DNA of 64,000 bases from Cricetomys ansorgei (GCA_026225945.1 JAMJFZ010003581.1:5517001-5581000); one strand, 5' to 3'; shown: positions 45,096 through 58,439, counted from the stretch's first letter. Numbers and translations: made by a program. Notes: a model not told the origin generated them from the sequence alone.

Positions 45096-47347
45096 AATCT
45101 TGTTTTTCCCTCTTATATGAAAACTAATTGTCATACTAATGACAATATAATCTCAAGAATGGGTGATATTTATCTTAAGTTCAATTTAAATATTTGCTGG
45201 TAATATTTATTCATATAAACAAATTCCCCATGGTCTTTGGTAATTGTCCAGTAGTCTCAGATGATCCCAAATATTAAACAGATGTTCCATGGCTTTATGA
45301 TAGGATAAAGCAGTAAATAGAAGTTGCTGTTCAATGGGCCTAAAGTTCCAGTTTTGCAAGGTGCATTAGCCCTAGAGATCTATTTTATAGCAATAAGCCC
45401 ATAGTGAACAGCACCATGTTATTAAACACTTAAATTGATATTTAACCTTTCTTAAAAGAACAAATCACATGTTACATGTTGCATCCACAATATTAATTTC
45501 AAGCAAATTTAGACTTTATGGCTGTGTGCATGAAAAAAAAAATATAGATGATGGCACCATAGCTTCAAATCATAAAGTCCAAAAGATCTATTGTGTCTTA
45601 AACAACTAAGAAGCTTGCATTTGTGTTTGACTATTTTTCTGTAACACAGAAGAGTTCTATTTCCTTGCCAATAATCTAAACCTTGTTATATTACACTGTT
45701 GTATTTCTGCAAATTAATTACTTTTATTTCCATGGCTTTTATTCCTATATACATTATCAATTTTATTGTATTATCTGTGACACATTGTAATTATAGTATA
45801 AATATTTTTAAGCCAGAAATCTCACATGTTTGAAGTTAGTTTTAATTTTTCTATGTAAAACAGCTTCTTGTGACCTGAATTTCTTAGAGAAGAGTGCCGA
45901 GTATTTATACAGAGAAGCAAAAATACACAGTGTTGTGCTTATTAAGATTCACAACCTTCTTCAGCTTTTCTTGGTAAATGCTGGCCTATTTATAATGTGA
46001 ATATGATAAATAAATTAAATGTATAGAAACAATAGATAATAGATTAAATAGATAGAAATACGACTGAAAGGCCAAATCAGGTATTCAGTCATCTCTTGTG
46101 CTTCTTATTAACCACTCCGTTAAGCATGACCGGCTCTAATTTTATACATATTTCATAGATAACATTTTTCATGAAATACTTATACAACAAATATTTTTGT
46201 TACTATTATACTGAACTTTTTATGTGCCTTAGTTTATTTAAAAATCACTAACTATATCATAGTATCTTAGATGATGTGTCTTGTTACAAATCATTTTAAA
46301 GCTACCTATACCATCACCCATTCATTGTTTAGCAGAGCTTGGTATTTTCTGTGCTCAGTAAGTCATGACTGCTAACAAATTACTTTCACTCTTTTTTAAT
46401 AAAGATTTTTCAAACTTTACTTTTTTTTCAAACTTGTTATTCTCTTATCAGTGTTTTCAATCTTACCAATTAGAGTTCACCACCACTTTCTATGTTCATA
46501 TGGATTCTTTTGTTTGATTTTTTTGTTTGATTTTTATTTTAAAGGAGTTATAGGTACTCGACAAAAATACAAAACTAATAAGCATAATTCTCACATAGCT
46601 CCAGTCTAAACTATCACTGATGCTTTAGGCAGCAATACTGTAAGCATCAGAATGAATCAATTAGTACAAAAAACAAAAGGGCTAAGTACACTGTACAATT
46701 TATTGCAAATTTTTACATTACCTTTTCACTTCATGGGTTCAATTCAAGATTGTACTTTGCATGTAGTTGTGACATATTCCTGGTTTCCTTCAAGCTGTGA
46801 TAATACCCTAGTCTGTGCTTGTCTTTCATCACCTTGATATTTTTACATCTCAGTTATTTTGGAAATTGCTCCTGTATTTGGGTTATCTAACATTTTCTCA
46901 TAAGTGAATTGATGTGACATATTGCTTGCAGGAAAGCAAGAGAATATAGATGTGGTCTCTGTTGTGGATCATGTCAGAGACAATGTGTCTGCACGATCAT
47001 TGCTGATGTTAATATCTAACACTTAATCTAGGGTGTTTTCCCCACAACTCTAGATTCCCTTCACTAGTGACAAACACCTAGGAGGAAATACCTTGGAGTG
47101 ACATAAAAATCATGTTGTTTCTCAAAGTTTTACCCTGTAGTCTATCATCTATTACTTTCTTTTGTCTATAAGAATCACCATGGTAGTACTTACTGAAAGG
47201 GGGGGCTTTCTGCTGCCCTCCTTTATTTCTTATAAAGAGCAACTGTCCATTTTTCCCCATTTACTATCTCAATCAACTATTTATATATTTTGATTCATGA
47301 ATATTAAATTTTCTTTATTAGGTGTGATGTAATATTATTGATATGTA
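45096..47347. other. AT-rich single-copy-looking stretch, nothing recognised
   Basis: About 2.2 kb with only short homopolymers, and a local duplication ('ttttgtttgat' twice) near 46507. Confidence 0.4.
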
Positions 47348-47745
47348 TTGTGATTGTTTGAATAAAAATGGTCCCCATTGGCCCATAGGGAGCTACACTA
47401 TTAGGAGGCTGTGGCCTTGGTGAGAGGAAATGTGTCACTGGTGGTCGGCTTTGAGGTTTCAGATGGCCAAGCCATTTGTATCTTTTTGTTGTGTTCCCAT
47501 TGGCTCTATTGGTTCCCATAGTCTTACTCTGCATTTCTAGGAATTAAGCTTGATCTGGCTACAGCCATTTTGACTTGTGACCACCATGATGGAACTCCAG
47601 AACCTTCACAGGGTTTTGCCTATAAAGGTTCCCCCAAACACTACTATAAATGAAAACAACTGAGTGAATTATTGAGCTTCATGACCAGATACTGACGCTG
47701 GCAGCAAGTCCACCCCATGGATCTTTTATAACAGTTCAAGACAAT
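47348..47745 (+). mobile_element. Rodent LTR-like repeat, family Z
   Basis: 'tgtgattgtttgaataaaaa', 'gcccatagggagctacacta' and 'aggctgtggccttggtgaga' match the family represented again at 61.1 kb. Its 3' end is related to the 3' end of family Y. The name is not assigned. Confidence 0.6.
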
Positions 47746-48384
47746 CGAGTGCACACAAAATTAGATGAGGTGACTTATTCTTTCCTCTTTCTGATCCATA
47801 TCATGAACTCCAATGCCCTTGCTGCCTTTCAGGAGCCCACCTATGTCAGGAAATTCTCCACTTAATTTCACTCTGCAAGTCTGAGTCTATCTTCCTCTTT
47901 CTGTTTCATGGAACCACACAGTAACTCATACACTCGGACTGGGTTTTTGTGCAGCGATCACACAATTCTACGTTTATCTAGGTTCATCTTATATTTTCCT
48001 GCTCTGGTGCCTCTAAAATCAACTATTTCTCCCCAAGAAACATTCTTAAAGAAGTAGACACAAATGAAGATCTGGTTGCTAGGTGTGCTCTTCATTATTA
48101 GAACATTATTATTACTAAAACTTAGTGAACAAACTAAGAAGTATACAAACAAATTCATATATCGGTGCATCTTCTTCCGCAAGTGTGTATATATGTATAC
48201 ATGTGTCTATGCGCATCTAGGAGTGTACTCTAATAGTTCTGAGTCTAACTCAATAGAATATAGACTATTTACTTATTCTTTTCTTCCTGATTTCTGACTC
48301 CTTTCTCCTCACATAGCAGACTCATTATCAGTGGCGTTCAACACTCTTTATCTGAACTATGTGTGAGGCTTTTGTATATATCTT
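47746..48384. other. Single-copy-looking stretch, nothing recognised
   Basis: No supported feature. Overlapping frames of 74 and 77 codons on opposite strands have no recognisable content. Confidence 0.4.
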
Positions 48385-48935
48385 GTCCTGGTTTATTTTC
48401 TGTTGCTATGATAGACACTATGACCCAAAGCAACTTTGGAGAAAAGCAGTTACTTGACTTACAGGTTACAGTTCATCATCAAGGGTAGCCAAGGAAGGCA
48501 TTAGAGGATAGGCACCATAGGAGTTTCCTAAAAATATGTTTAATCACACATTGCCAAAGGAGCATGTGGCAGGCAGGGTGGCTTGCTGGTCTGCTCTCAG
48601 CTTACAGTCTTGATTTTCAACTCCATAGTGGCAATTACAACACCTTCTGGTATTCTGATACGGAGCTACATTTGAAGAGAGAGAGGCATTGCACACACTA
48701 ACCCTACTAACACAATGACCCCAGTACAACCATTATTTGTCATGAACCTCAGTTATCCTCTTGTGTCATAGTGAGACACCTCCCTGGGCCTTCCCACAAC
48801 AATCATTCATGAAGATGATATGCCCCCAGAAATGCCCACAGACCCATCTTAGGGAGGCAATTCCTCAACTGAAGTTTCCTCTTCCCATCTGACTCTAGTT
48901 TGTGTCAAGCTGGCAAAATCTAATCAGCATACCCC
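48385..48935 (-). mobile_element. Rodent LTR-like repeat, family Y, long copy
   Basis: Opens 'ttgtcctggtttattttctg' and closes 'ctgactctagtttgtgtcaa'. At about 550 bp it is the longest copy here; the middle (48540-48760) differs from the other copies. Confidence 0.65.
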
Positions 48936-49293
48936 TGGTATATGTGTTAAATAGTTTCAGAATTGTTAACCTATACCTCTGGAGAAAACTAATTTATTAG
49001 TGAAATTATAGTACTTACATACAGTCCATTCTGTCCTTAGAAGATCCCAAATACCAACTAAAAAGCCAATTTCAAAAGTTCTTAGTTTAGATTATCTTTT
49101 TTTCCCTTACTTCCTGTAGGTCATTTGCCATCCTGTTACATTCCCGTTCTATTCTTCCTTACAGATGCCAAATAAATAAATAAGGGCCTTGGAAGAAAGA
49201 GAAAATTCTTACCTTATCCCTTTTTACTTTTGTCCGGATGATAGTCCACACTGTTCTTCTGTAGGATAAACTCCATAAGAAAACATCGGAAAG

Positions 49294-49823
49294 TTGTGGG
49301 GACTTTTATTAGAGGTCCCAGTGATGATTTAATGGCAAACGGAGCCCCCAGACCCTCTTCAGACCCTTTATGTAGCTGTGGCAGAAATAAGGCCTGCCGC
49401 TAAATAGCATGTATGCATGGATTGCCAGACAGCGCTCACACGCACACACAGGGCACGCATGCGCAGCTGGGCTCTCACTTAGGGTTGCTCCATGCCCAGG
49501 CATGCCCAGAGAAGAGCCTGCCATTGACACATGCGCAGTTAAGACTTTCTGTTGAAGCTAATCTAAAAACCTGTTGATGGACCCAGAGATAGATGACGTG
49601 GTGAAATGCAAGCCAATGAGATAAAGCCACAACAGCCACCTCTAGTCCAGGAACCAATGGGATGCTGGGCAAGGGTTTAAAAGGGGTCCCTCCCTCTTCC
49701 TGGAACAAAGGAGTCTGCTTTTGCAGCTTACCTGACTCCCAGAGTCTGTGCTGTTAACTCTGCACCAGCTCACCCCTGCCCTCAAGGGTCCCGGGTCTGG
49801 GTTCAGAAATAGGTTAAGCAACA
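49294..49823 (+). mobile_element. ERVK-like LTR, plus strand
   Basis: A CCAAT motif ('aggaaccaatgggatgctgg') is followed 20 bp on by a TATA-like 'gggtttaaaagggg', then a region colinear with the LTR at 59.9-60.15 kb (shared 'gggatgctggg', CACC/CCGGG-like U5 blocks). It holds several CpG-containing 'gcgca' words. The right end is probably '…gcaaca' at 49823. The left end is uncertain: 49294, or 49468 where 'gcagc' would be a 5-bp duplication. No internal viral genes adjoin it. Confidence 0.6.
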
Positions 49824-49864
49824 GCAGCTATTCGTAGAGGTAGGCTAAATAAGAAAGGGGGTAA

Positions 49865-50265
49865 GTACATTTGTTGGATTTTGTTTTATATTACTGTAAT
49901 ACCATGATCAAAATCAACCTGAGATGGGAGGAATTTATCTCATTTTTATGGATTACAGTTCATAATGAATGGAAATCAGAGCAGTAAATTGAAGAAGGAA
50001 CCGGAAGGCATAAACTGAAATAGAGGCCATGAAGGAATGTTATTAGCTTGTTCCTCATTGCTTACTGTGCCTGCTTTCTTATACATCTCAGTACCACCAA
50101 CCTAGAGGTAGAACCTCCCAATAGGGAGCTGGATGCTCCCACAGCAAACATCTATCAAAAAAGGGCCCCACAGACTTGCCAACATACCAATCTAATGGAC
50201 ATACTTTCTAAACTGAGGTTTGCTCTTCCTACATGACTCTAGATTATGTCAAGTTGACAAAAGCA
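49865..50265 (-). mobile_element. Rodent LTR-like repeat, family Y
   Basis: 'actgtaataccatgatcaaa', 'gcctgctttcttatacatct' (complement of a TATA-like motif) and 'catgactctagattatgtca' are family Y landmarks in order. Confidence 0.68.
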
Positions 50266-51094
50266 AAGAAATAATAGGACTAACTAGTCAGTGCACATTT
50301 AATATTGACTGAATGAGTTTGTCCTATCTCAGTTTACATACTAGTTCCTCTTTGGATGAGAATTCTGCTCTAAAAACAACATTTAGCATGAGGATACAGG
50401 GAACACCAGTCAATCACCACAGTGCTTCTGAGCAAGACACCCTCCCTTACTGAATCATCTGATTGAGTAATCTTTCTGTATTTGAAGCTTATGTTGATTT
50501 ATTTCTAAGTATCTGAATCTGTTGCTGCCTACCAGGCCTCATGCCGGCTCTTATTTTCTTTCTGCTTTGCTTGCATAAGAATTCCTCTCCTTGTGGATTT
50601 CAAAATGAGTTCAATCTTCAATGAAATGAGACCACCCTCTTCTCACTACCATAACCTTCTGAAAATAATGGAATCAAACTTGACATGTTACTGTCCTTAT
50701 CTTTCTCAACCAAGACAACATTAAAAAAGAACTTTCAAGTTGAGTTAGCTGCAGTCATAAACAAACTGAAAGGGATGAGAAAACCCCACAGTGGCTCTGA
50801 GATTCATTAGAAGCTTCCTCCACTTTATAATATAGGCTATATTCTCTTTTACACCAAAAACATTGATGAATCACATGAGTGTTTTTCAGAACCGTACCTT
50901 GACAACTACCTTATATCATCAATTCCAATCAAATTTTTCTTCGCATCTTAATATCTTTAATAGATGGATAAAATGTAAATGTAAATAAATGTACCTTTTC
51001 CTTTGAAAGGGTACTAAAGTAATACCATTTGCTAAAAAAAAGGTTTTCTCACTCTTCAGGACATATAACACGCTATTCAAATGACATTTGTATG
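50266..51094. other. Single-copy-looking stretch, nothing recognised
   Basis: No supported repeat or frame. Confidence 0.4.
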
Positions 51095-51430
51095 TATTGT
51101 TCTAGACTCCTTTCTGTTGCTGTGATTAAAAAAAAAAAAAAAAAAAAACCCTCTGGCCAGAAGCAACAAAGGGAAGAAAAGGGTCTGTTTTAGTTTACAG
51201 GTCACAGCTTTTAGGACTTTAGGGCAGAAGTTCCAGCAGAAACCGGGTAAGTTCACTGTTTGCTGGCTCACTCACTGGCCCAGCAGCAACCTCTTCTAAT
51301 TGACTTGGCCCTCCTACATCAATCGACAATCAAATCAAGACAATTACCCCTTCCCCCACAGAGAGACAGACCAATCTGTTCCTCGAGTGGATTCCTTTTC
51401 CAGGTGACTCTAGACTGTGCTGTTTGACAG
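51095..51430 (-). mobile_element. Rodent LTR-like repeat, family Y, with A21 run
   Basis: 'actcctttctgttgctgtga' is interrupted by 21 consecutive A (51128-51148), then family Y sequence resumes, closing with 'ccaggtgactctagactgtg'. The A-run is an expansion within the element. Confidence 0.65.
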
Positions 51431-51534
51431 TTAAATCTCACTGGGATACATATCGAAGGAAACCCAGATATAGTCCAAGAACTGTGCCATGATTTTTCCA
51501 TTCAAATGTGAGCCTTCCCAGTATACTCTCACTC

Positions 51535-51768
51535 ATAGACAGTGTCACCATTGCCTAGCCATACAAAACCCTAAAGCTTGGAATCTTCTTTGTCACCTCA
51601 GTCCCAGTCTCTGACTATCCACTTCTATTCCCTGAGACTTTCCCTCTTAACACCTAATGTTGACTGTGGCACGGAAATATTAACCAAATAAACCTTTCCC
51701 TCACTTACGTTGCCTATGGTCATGGTGTTTATCATCAGCAACAGGAAGCAAACTGAAAAATATTACCT
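51535..51768 (+). mobile_element. Rodent LTR-like repeat, family Y, plus strand
   Basis: 'aaccaaataaacctttccct' (AATAAA signal) followed by 'ggtcatggtgtttatcatca' is the sense-strand 3' end of the family. It faces the minus copy 100 bp to the left. Confidence 0.6.
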
Positions 51769-53390
51769 TAATAGACTTTTAACATAGACTATATGTTTTA
51801 TAACACGAAAAATTGTATTGAAAATTAGTAATTGTTTTGCATTACCATTTATGTAAAACACTTCTAAAAAATATAAGAGGATAATTAGCAAGATTTTGAA
51901 CCCAAGATTTTTACTAATGAACTTTGACTATTTTGACCTCTGAATATTCTCTGGCTCTTTTTACCTTACCTTTCCTTTTGTACTACACCTGGGAAAGCCA
52001 AAAAGAAAACTCATATCCTCTCTCTACTGGTGACAAAAGGCAGTGGAACCCACCAGGCAAGCACCATCTTCCATGTAGAAATACTTGTGAAAACACCGCC
52101 TTTTGGCTCATCATGAATCAAATGAACATCTCTCCCTCTTAAAACATGTCAACCTGTGTAGTCTCTCTCTTTCCAACTCAGTAATCATTTGAGCGAACAA
52201 TTAAAATATCCTTGGGAATTTTCTTATTGTACATTGTATCTGATGTCCTCAACACTTCATAACAGTAATTAAGAAATTCTATAACTCCTTCCCAGTTTTG
52301 TTATAGAGGGTAGGAGCTGGCATCAAACTCTAGGAGATGAATAAGCACAGACATTGACAATGAGCACGTTAACTTATGTTTCACGTTTGCTTTCTGAGAA
52401 ACTGCATGTCCTCAGCAGTAGGAGAGAAGAATGTATACCTACTCTTCTTCCATAAGAAGTTTTTCTAAATTTAAATAAATCTTAATGCATATTTTTCATG
52501 AGTGTGAAGAAATTAAAGAAAATACGTTTTACTAAAAAAATAAAATAAGAGTAACCAAACATATAAGGATCTCTATATTAATTAAGAACACATCCTTTGA
52601 CCAAGATAATGTTACATTACCTAGGGAAACCTTAAGATCATGCTCATTGACAGGTAGCGGTCTTTGAACTGAGCAAATCTAAGGCCTCTGTCTCCACTGA
52701 ATCAGAGTCCTGGAAAGGAACCTAAGCAATCTGTGTTTCAAGAAGCTCTATGTTGATCATTTTGATGTATGCTGATGATTAAAAACAACTGCCACAGCAA
52801 ATAAAAGGCAATTGATTTACAAGGAGTTCGAAGTAATAAAGACTTTGCCAACAAAGGATTTATTAACAGTATCCTAGGCTTTTCTTTCAAAATAAGATAG
52901 ATAGCTTAAGGTCTGCAGTAGACCTTATCATGAAATTGTGAAAATCAAACAATGCAAAGGAAATAGTCTTTAGCTAAAAGTAAATACTGTGTGGCCATTA
53001 GGGGTTAGAGGGAGTAAGAAGGAATATTTATGTGAAGGTTACTACTACAGTGGAAAATTCTGAGGATGTGTATATGTGAATCAAAGTGATTTAAAGGAGG
53101 AAAGACAATCAGCATGGAAGTAGAAAAATTTAATCTAAGCACTCTGTTGTAAATGAGATCTACTTCTACATTGCTCTAAATATAAATGATTAATCTTGAA
53201 ATATACTTTCTGTTTCCACTGTCACCATCCTAGTATAAGGGAGAACCGCCCTCATCTAATTCCCACCATCTATTCCTATTTGAATATGTTGATTCTGCTT
53301 TTGAGGGTCTCCTAAACATTTTCCACACACCAGTCAATGGAAATCATGCCAAGAAAATCCTTAGCTTCTAACCTTTGTAATATAAAATCA

Positions 53391-53394
<4 letters not shown>
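51769..53394. other. Single-copy-looking stretch; small hairpin at 52907-52927
   Basis: No repeat recognised. A perfect 8-bp inverted repeat ('taaggtct' / 'agacctta') with a 5-base loop lies at 52907-52927. Confidence 0.4.

Positions 53395-53466
<72 letters not shown>
53395..53466. repeat. Compound (GT)18(GA)18 microsatellite
   Basis: 36 bp of GT at 53395-53430 passes directly into 36 bp of GA at 53431-53466, followed by a G/A-rich tract to about 53494. Confidence 0.98.
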
Positions 53467-53473
<7 letters not shown>

Positions 53474-53800
53474 AGGAAGAGGGAGAGGGAGAGAGATGTG
53501 ACTTACCTCTCATCTTTGCTTATTCTAAAACTATAGTGAATCTCTGATCTTCCAACAAAGCTTCAGACCTGTATTCCTACTGGTTCTTCCTCCCATACTC
53601 TCTGCCCCAAGACTGACAAATAGTAACCCCAGCTTTCCATTCAGCTCTCCATTCCAATACAATGCTTGTAATGAGAATTTTTTTGAGTACTAAATATGAA
53701 GAAACATTAATCATTCTGTATCATTTTGTATTTTAGTTTTTCTTATGATCATATCATTTATAAAAAATAGCAGTGTGTATAAAATCAACATAGAAAAGAT

Positions 53801-53805
<5 letters not shown>

Positions 53806-53843
<38 letters not shown>
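53806..53843. repeat. (TA)n microsatellite
   Basis: About 38 bp of uninterrupted alternating T/A. Confidence 0.97.
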
Positions 53844-53850
<7 letters not shown>

Positions 53851-54493
53851 TTGCATACTGGGCCTTATATCAAACTCTATGACATCCAAAAAATCTTCAT
53901 GTCTATGGAACTTCTTGCCAAGCACAGTAGAAGCTGTTCAACAAATTCTTGTTGAAAAATGCAAAAGCTTACTTTAACACTACCCTTTAGTTAATCAGAT
54001 TTATTCCTCCTCTGCTGGATTGCTAGTTCTTTGACAAAATTCATGAATTTTTGTGTGCCCCCCAAATTTATGAAAATCCAATTATTTTAAAGTGAAGTTA
54101 TCAGTAAATTGATCATCACACATACACATTATCTATTCAGTGCCGTTACAGGCTAAAGAAATCTGAATACTCTGTATCACTAGTTTGAAGTTACAGCGAA
54201 GCTCCTTTATTCAAGTGTAACGTGGTTATAACTAAATGTCTCTCCGAATATTTGTGTTAATGGGCTAAAATATTTTGGGAGTTCAGAATGTCAAGCTCAT
54301 CATCATGTGTTACTCTCTGTTTGCCAGATACAATATTATTCTTTTGCTGATCATTTGTCTTTTAGATCACGCATGGAAAATAAATCCCATGACCAATTCA
54401 GCCACAAATGCATTTGTGTGCTCCAGAAGCTAAAAAGATACTTCCTAGCTATATGAAATAAAAATAACAACAATGACACATTAGAGTTCCATG
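53844..54493. other. Single-copy-looking stretch, nothing recognised
   Basis: No supported repeat, frame or regulatory motif. Confidence 0.4.
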
Positions 54494-54640
54494 GAGAGAT
54501 GGATGGTGGTGGTACACGCCTTTAATCCCAGCACTCAGGAGGCAGAGGCAGGCAGATCTCTGTGAGTTTGGCCTGGTCTACGGAGGGAGTTCCAGTTCAG
54601 CCAGAGTTACAACAGAGAGACCCTGTCTCAAAAAAAAGAA
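54494..54640 (+). mobile_element. B1 SINE
   Basis: 'cacgcctttaatcccagcac', 'ggcaggcagatctctgtgag' and 'gagaccctgtctcaaaaaaa' show a full-length, well-preserved B1. It is the least diverged SINE in the window. Confidence 0.96.
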
Positions 54641-57584
54641 TCAAATTCAAAGCTGTAGAAAGAAATAAAACTCTATTATCTGGCAGGTGCATTGTTTTTG
54701 TATCTATTTTCTATTCTATGTCTGTGGTAGAGATGACAAACATACATGAGCATGGTGTGTGGATCGATTTACTTGTTAGTGCACTGCTACACATTTGCCT
54801 TCATGAAAAACTGTTCTTAGTTAATGTAACTTATCACATGCCTTATTGAAAGGCTCTGATTTATTTTATTTTATACCTTGTCACTCAGGGTATAAAATCC
54901 ACAAAAGAATATTTGTGCTGAAAATTGTTACACATTATTGTTGTGGGATGCTTTAATAAACAATAACCACAGGAGCATGTGTTTAATGCACACAAACAGA
55001 GAATTTCTTTCTTTGCTATTTTACTGAAGTATAATATATGTTTATGATCTTGCCAAAAAGGACAAATACCTTGTTACTTAAAAAATGAAACATTCTTCTT
55101 CAATTATTACCCATGCTATTTCATTCCACAAAGCATCTCTGGATTTCTTTATGTAGCTACTAAAAGGGTTAAGTGCTGCAAGCTGCCAGCTTAATTTTTC
55201 TATTATGAATTTCATTTATTTAGAGGGAAGATCTATTAACTCCTGGTCTTGAAGCACTTCTAATTGCAACACACTTGGGTGTAAGAACTCAGAATGTGAT
55301 GGAAGAAGAGTCACTGATTGTTCCATGAGATGATCAAAGGCTGAGAATTACATCTTTACAACAGACAGGAAACATTATCTACTGGAAGCTCATACACTGC
55401 TGCTAAATGGTTATCCCTCATGTACTGAGTGTTAAAGCTAGACCTAAAACAAAGTTTTGTAAAGCAGAACTGGAGTGCATTATTTTCTAAATCAGAAAGA
55501 CAAGAATTGGTGACACCTCCTTCAGATAATGCACTGGTTCGTTAATGAAGGAAAAGTTCACCAAGAGATTTAGTGATTCAAGAAATCAACAAGTCAAATA
55601 AAGTTAGTAAACACAATGTTTATATGGTGAGTTTATTTGTTCCTTGAGCCAAGATAATATGTAATTCTTTCAGATATTTGTGCATTTAATTCACAGAAGC
55701 TATCATTTATATCTATTGTAAGTTGGATATTAAATTTTACCTTGGTATTTTTAGGAGATACTTAGTCAAAGCTTTGGATTTTTTGATAATCTAGGTATAA
55801 CGTTCATATTCCATTCTGTAAATTGCTAAATACAAAATAACAAGCCCTTCTTACAGTGTCCCTAAGCTTGAGTGTGCTCAAATACTTTCCAGTAACCAAA
55901 GCATGTCTAAATTCTCACTTATAGAAATTCTGAACCCAGATACACATGTTGACTCAATGAGGTTTTTATTTGGTATTACTTTAACCAAATTGTTAAAGTT
56001 CTTTTTTTTAACTCTCCTGAGATTAACATGCTCAGACTGTATACTAGTACTCTGAATAATTGACCATTGATATTTCATATTCAAACATTTTTCTTCAAGT
56101 GATACTCAAGTTTTTGTATTGCATCATTCTTAAACGGATGGATTTGGGTGTGGATTGATCAATATAATGACCAATTTTAAGACCTTTTCCACTCAAGAGG
56201 CAGCAAAAATTGTAAAAGAAGCCATCTGTCTCAAACCAGAGGTTAGATCCACACATGGAAATTTTATTAGAGGTCTGGGGGCCATGTAGAACTCAGATTA
56301 TTTAAACTCCAGGAGGTGTAGACATGCATGATGTCAGAAGAGTCAGCTAGTTTGTGAAGCAAGCAAGGTATCAACCAGAACTCACAGGTATTTACTGTCC
56401 TCGATATATTGAGATCACAGAACTGTGAAACTGGGAAGAGAAAAGGACTTACTGATCTGCTCAATATAAGACTCTGAGTGATTGCATGCTTCCAGGCCTA
56501 GCTTCTGGTGTTAGCAAATCAAACAGCTAATCTGGCATCGACCTTTTTAAAAAATATGCTCTGTTAAATATTTGAGACAACTGGATAGTGGGTTCACTTT
56601 GGCAGTATGAAGGCCTAGACAGACATCCAAAGCCTTGTTCTGAGTCTGTGTTAACTTCAAAACATTGTATGTTTATATTTAGATCTGTGGTCCTGATTCA
56701 CTTTTTCGATATACCAAATCTGAATGAAACTTCTAAAGAGTCTTTGGAATATTGATGTAGACACAGGCATGGGAAGGAAAAAAAAAAAAACCCAAAAGCA
56801 CATAAATACAGATTTTCTGCCCTTATTTATTGGGAGTAGAATTACATAATTTTGATAAAAGCACTTGCCTGCATGGGTTAGTTTTATGACAGATGCTAAA
56901 TAGAGCCATAGAAAATGAAGGAGCCAGGTAACAACTGTAGAGCTGAATCAGTTGGTGATGGCCACACAGAAAGCCCATCCTCTGATACTCATTTGATCTC
57001 TTTCTGTGTTGTCCTCTCCCTTTCATTCTCCACCTCTCTCTTCCTTTGCTTCCTGTTTTTTTCTTTTTTCTCCCCATTCATCCATGTTCCTTGTCTTCTA
57101 CTCCGCTCCTGTCTCTCCTTTTCTGATGCATTTACAATGCCGTAATGAGTCTTCCATGGGAAACATACAGATTCTCAGGAACCAAGAGCTTCTTGATCAT
57201 GTGTGAACAACGTTTAGAACAGCCTGCTGTAATTGAAGGCTGAGAGCGCTGTTGTATCCATCCTGATCTCACTGAAGTCACATGTGTTTTAACAAGCCTG
57301 TTTAAAACTTATGCAAGAAGAATATTTTCAATAACTTTCTTTCCTATGGATATGAAGTTCTGAAAATCCTTGTTTAACTCTGTTTTTCATAGCTAAAGAC
57401 TACATAGTTCTACCTTCTACTCCTTTTGTTTTTAAATTATATTTTTCTAGGAAAAATTATGACAACTAGAGGCTTTGAAGAAGGCTGCAAAGAATAAAAT
57501 TTAAGGGGCACGCGAGGATCTTCAGAAAGGGCCCTTGGTTCAAGGGATATTTTTTCTATCTCCTACTTAGACTTAGAATGTTCT
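54641..57584. other. Single-copy-looking stretch, possible conserved blocks
   Basis: Nearly 3 kb without an identifiable rodent repeat. 55150-55270 and 57190-57310 look like mixed-composition single-copy sequence that could be conserved. 56255-56500 has a faint LTR look ('ttttattagaggtctggggg') but nothing firm. An A12 run lies near 56779. Confidence 0.35.
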
Positions 57585-57662
57585 AGTTCATATACATACA
57601 TATACACATATATATACATATATATATACATATACACATATTGCATTATATATGTATATGTA
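57585..57662. repeat. Imperfect (TA)/(CATA) microsatellite
   Basis: Alternating purine-pyrimidine tract built of 'tatacatatacacata'-type units, interrupted by 'ttgcatt' near 57640. Confidence 0.9.
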
Positions 57663-57784
57663 ATACAAAAATACAGAAAATGCAACCAATAGAAGAAAAG
57701 AACACAGAGAGTCAATGAGAAAACTGCAAATGAAACAAGTCTCCCGACTCCCGCATTCCCAATTTTTTCCCTATGGAAAAATGG

Positions 57785-58003
57785 TGTTTGATAATATTTT
57801 AATATCTATTTTTTATTACTATTTTATTTTTATAGGTATTTGTCCTGCATATATGTTTGTGCAGTATGTGCTTGCAATACCCACAGAAAACCCACATTGG
57901 GTCCTCTAGAATTCATTAGCAGTCCTGTGGTGCTGGGAAACTAATGTGGGTCCTCCCATAAAGCAGTTGATGCTCTTAACCACTGAGCCATCTCTCCAAC
58001 ACC
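57785..58003 (-). mobile_element. B2 SINE, minus strand
   Basis: The plus strand shows the complement of a B2 head, 'cttaaccactgagccatctc' near 57976-57995. The A-rich tail appears as a T-rich stretch at 57790-57835. A 64-codon plus frame over it is incidental. Confidence 0.85.
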
Positions 58004-58439
58004 ATTTTGGACAGTACTTTAAAATTCATTGAGATAGTTAAGACTTTCGTCTTTTAAATTTTTTGCCTAAGATTGTCGACGATAGTTCAAATATGTCAAT
58101 ATTTGTAACTACTTTTTTATGAACGAACAAAGTAAGTTAAGTGGTAAATGCTACACGGTTGGTACAAACTCAATTTGTTTACCTTTCCTCCTACTATGTC
58201 AGTTCGGCCACTGAAAATATCCAGTGAGCATTCCCCAACTGCCTAATCCTGAAAAGGCTGATTGTCTGTCAAAGAAAAGGACATCTATCTATGCAATCCA
58301 GCACTTTTCCCCATAGTGATTTTTTTAAGGTCAGATTGATTGACATTGCACTTTCTCCTTTAATATTCTCAATGTACTACTTGTTTGCCTACTCACTTTT
58401 ATTACTCCTAAGAAAGACACATATTTTTCCTATGTCACT
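58004..58439. other. Single-copy-looking stretch, nothing recognised
   Basis: No supported feature. Confidence 0.4.

Noticed and set aside
49205..49265. Minus-strand exon-like segment ending in a GTAAGA donor
   Set aside because: About 46 bp with one open frame and a poor acceptor tract, close to an LTR edge. Likely chance.
56255..56500. Possible further LTR
   Set aside because: Only a short phrase resembles the 49.3-kb element edge. No TATA, poly(A) signal or termini seen in order.
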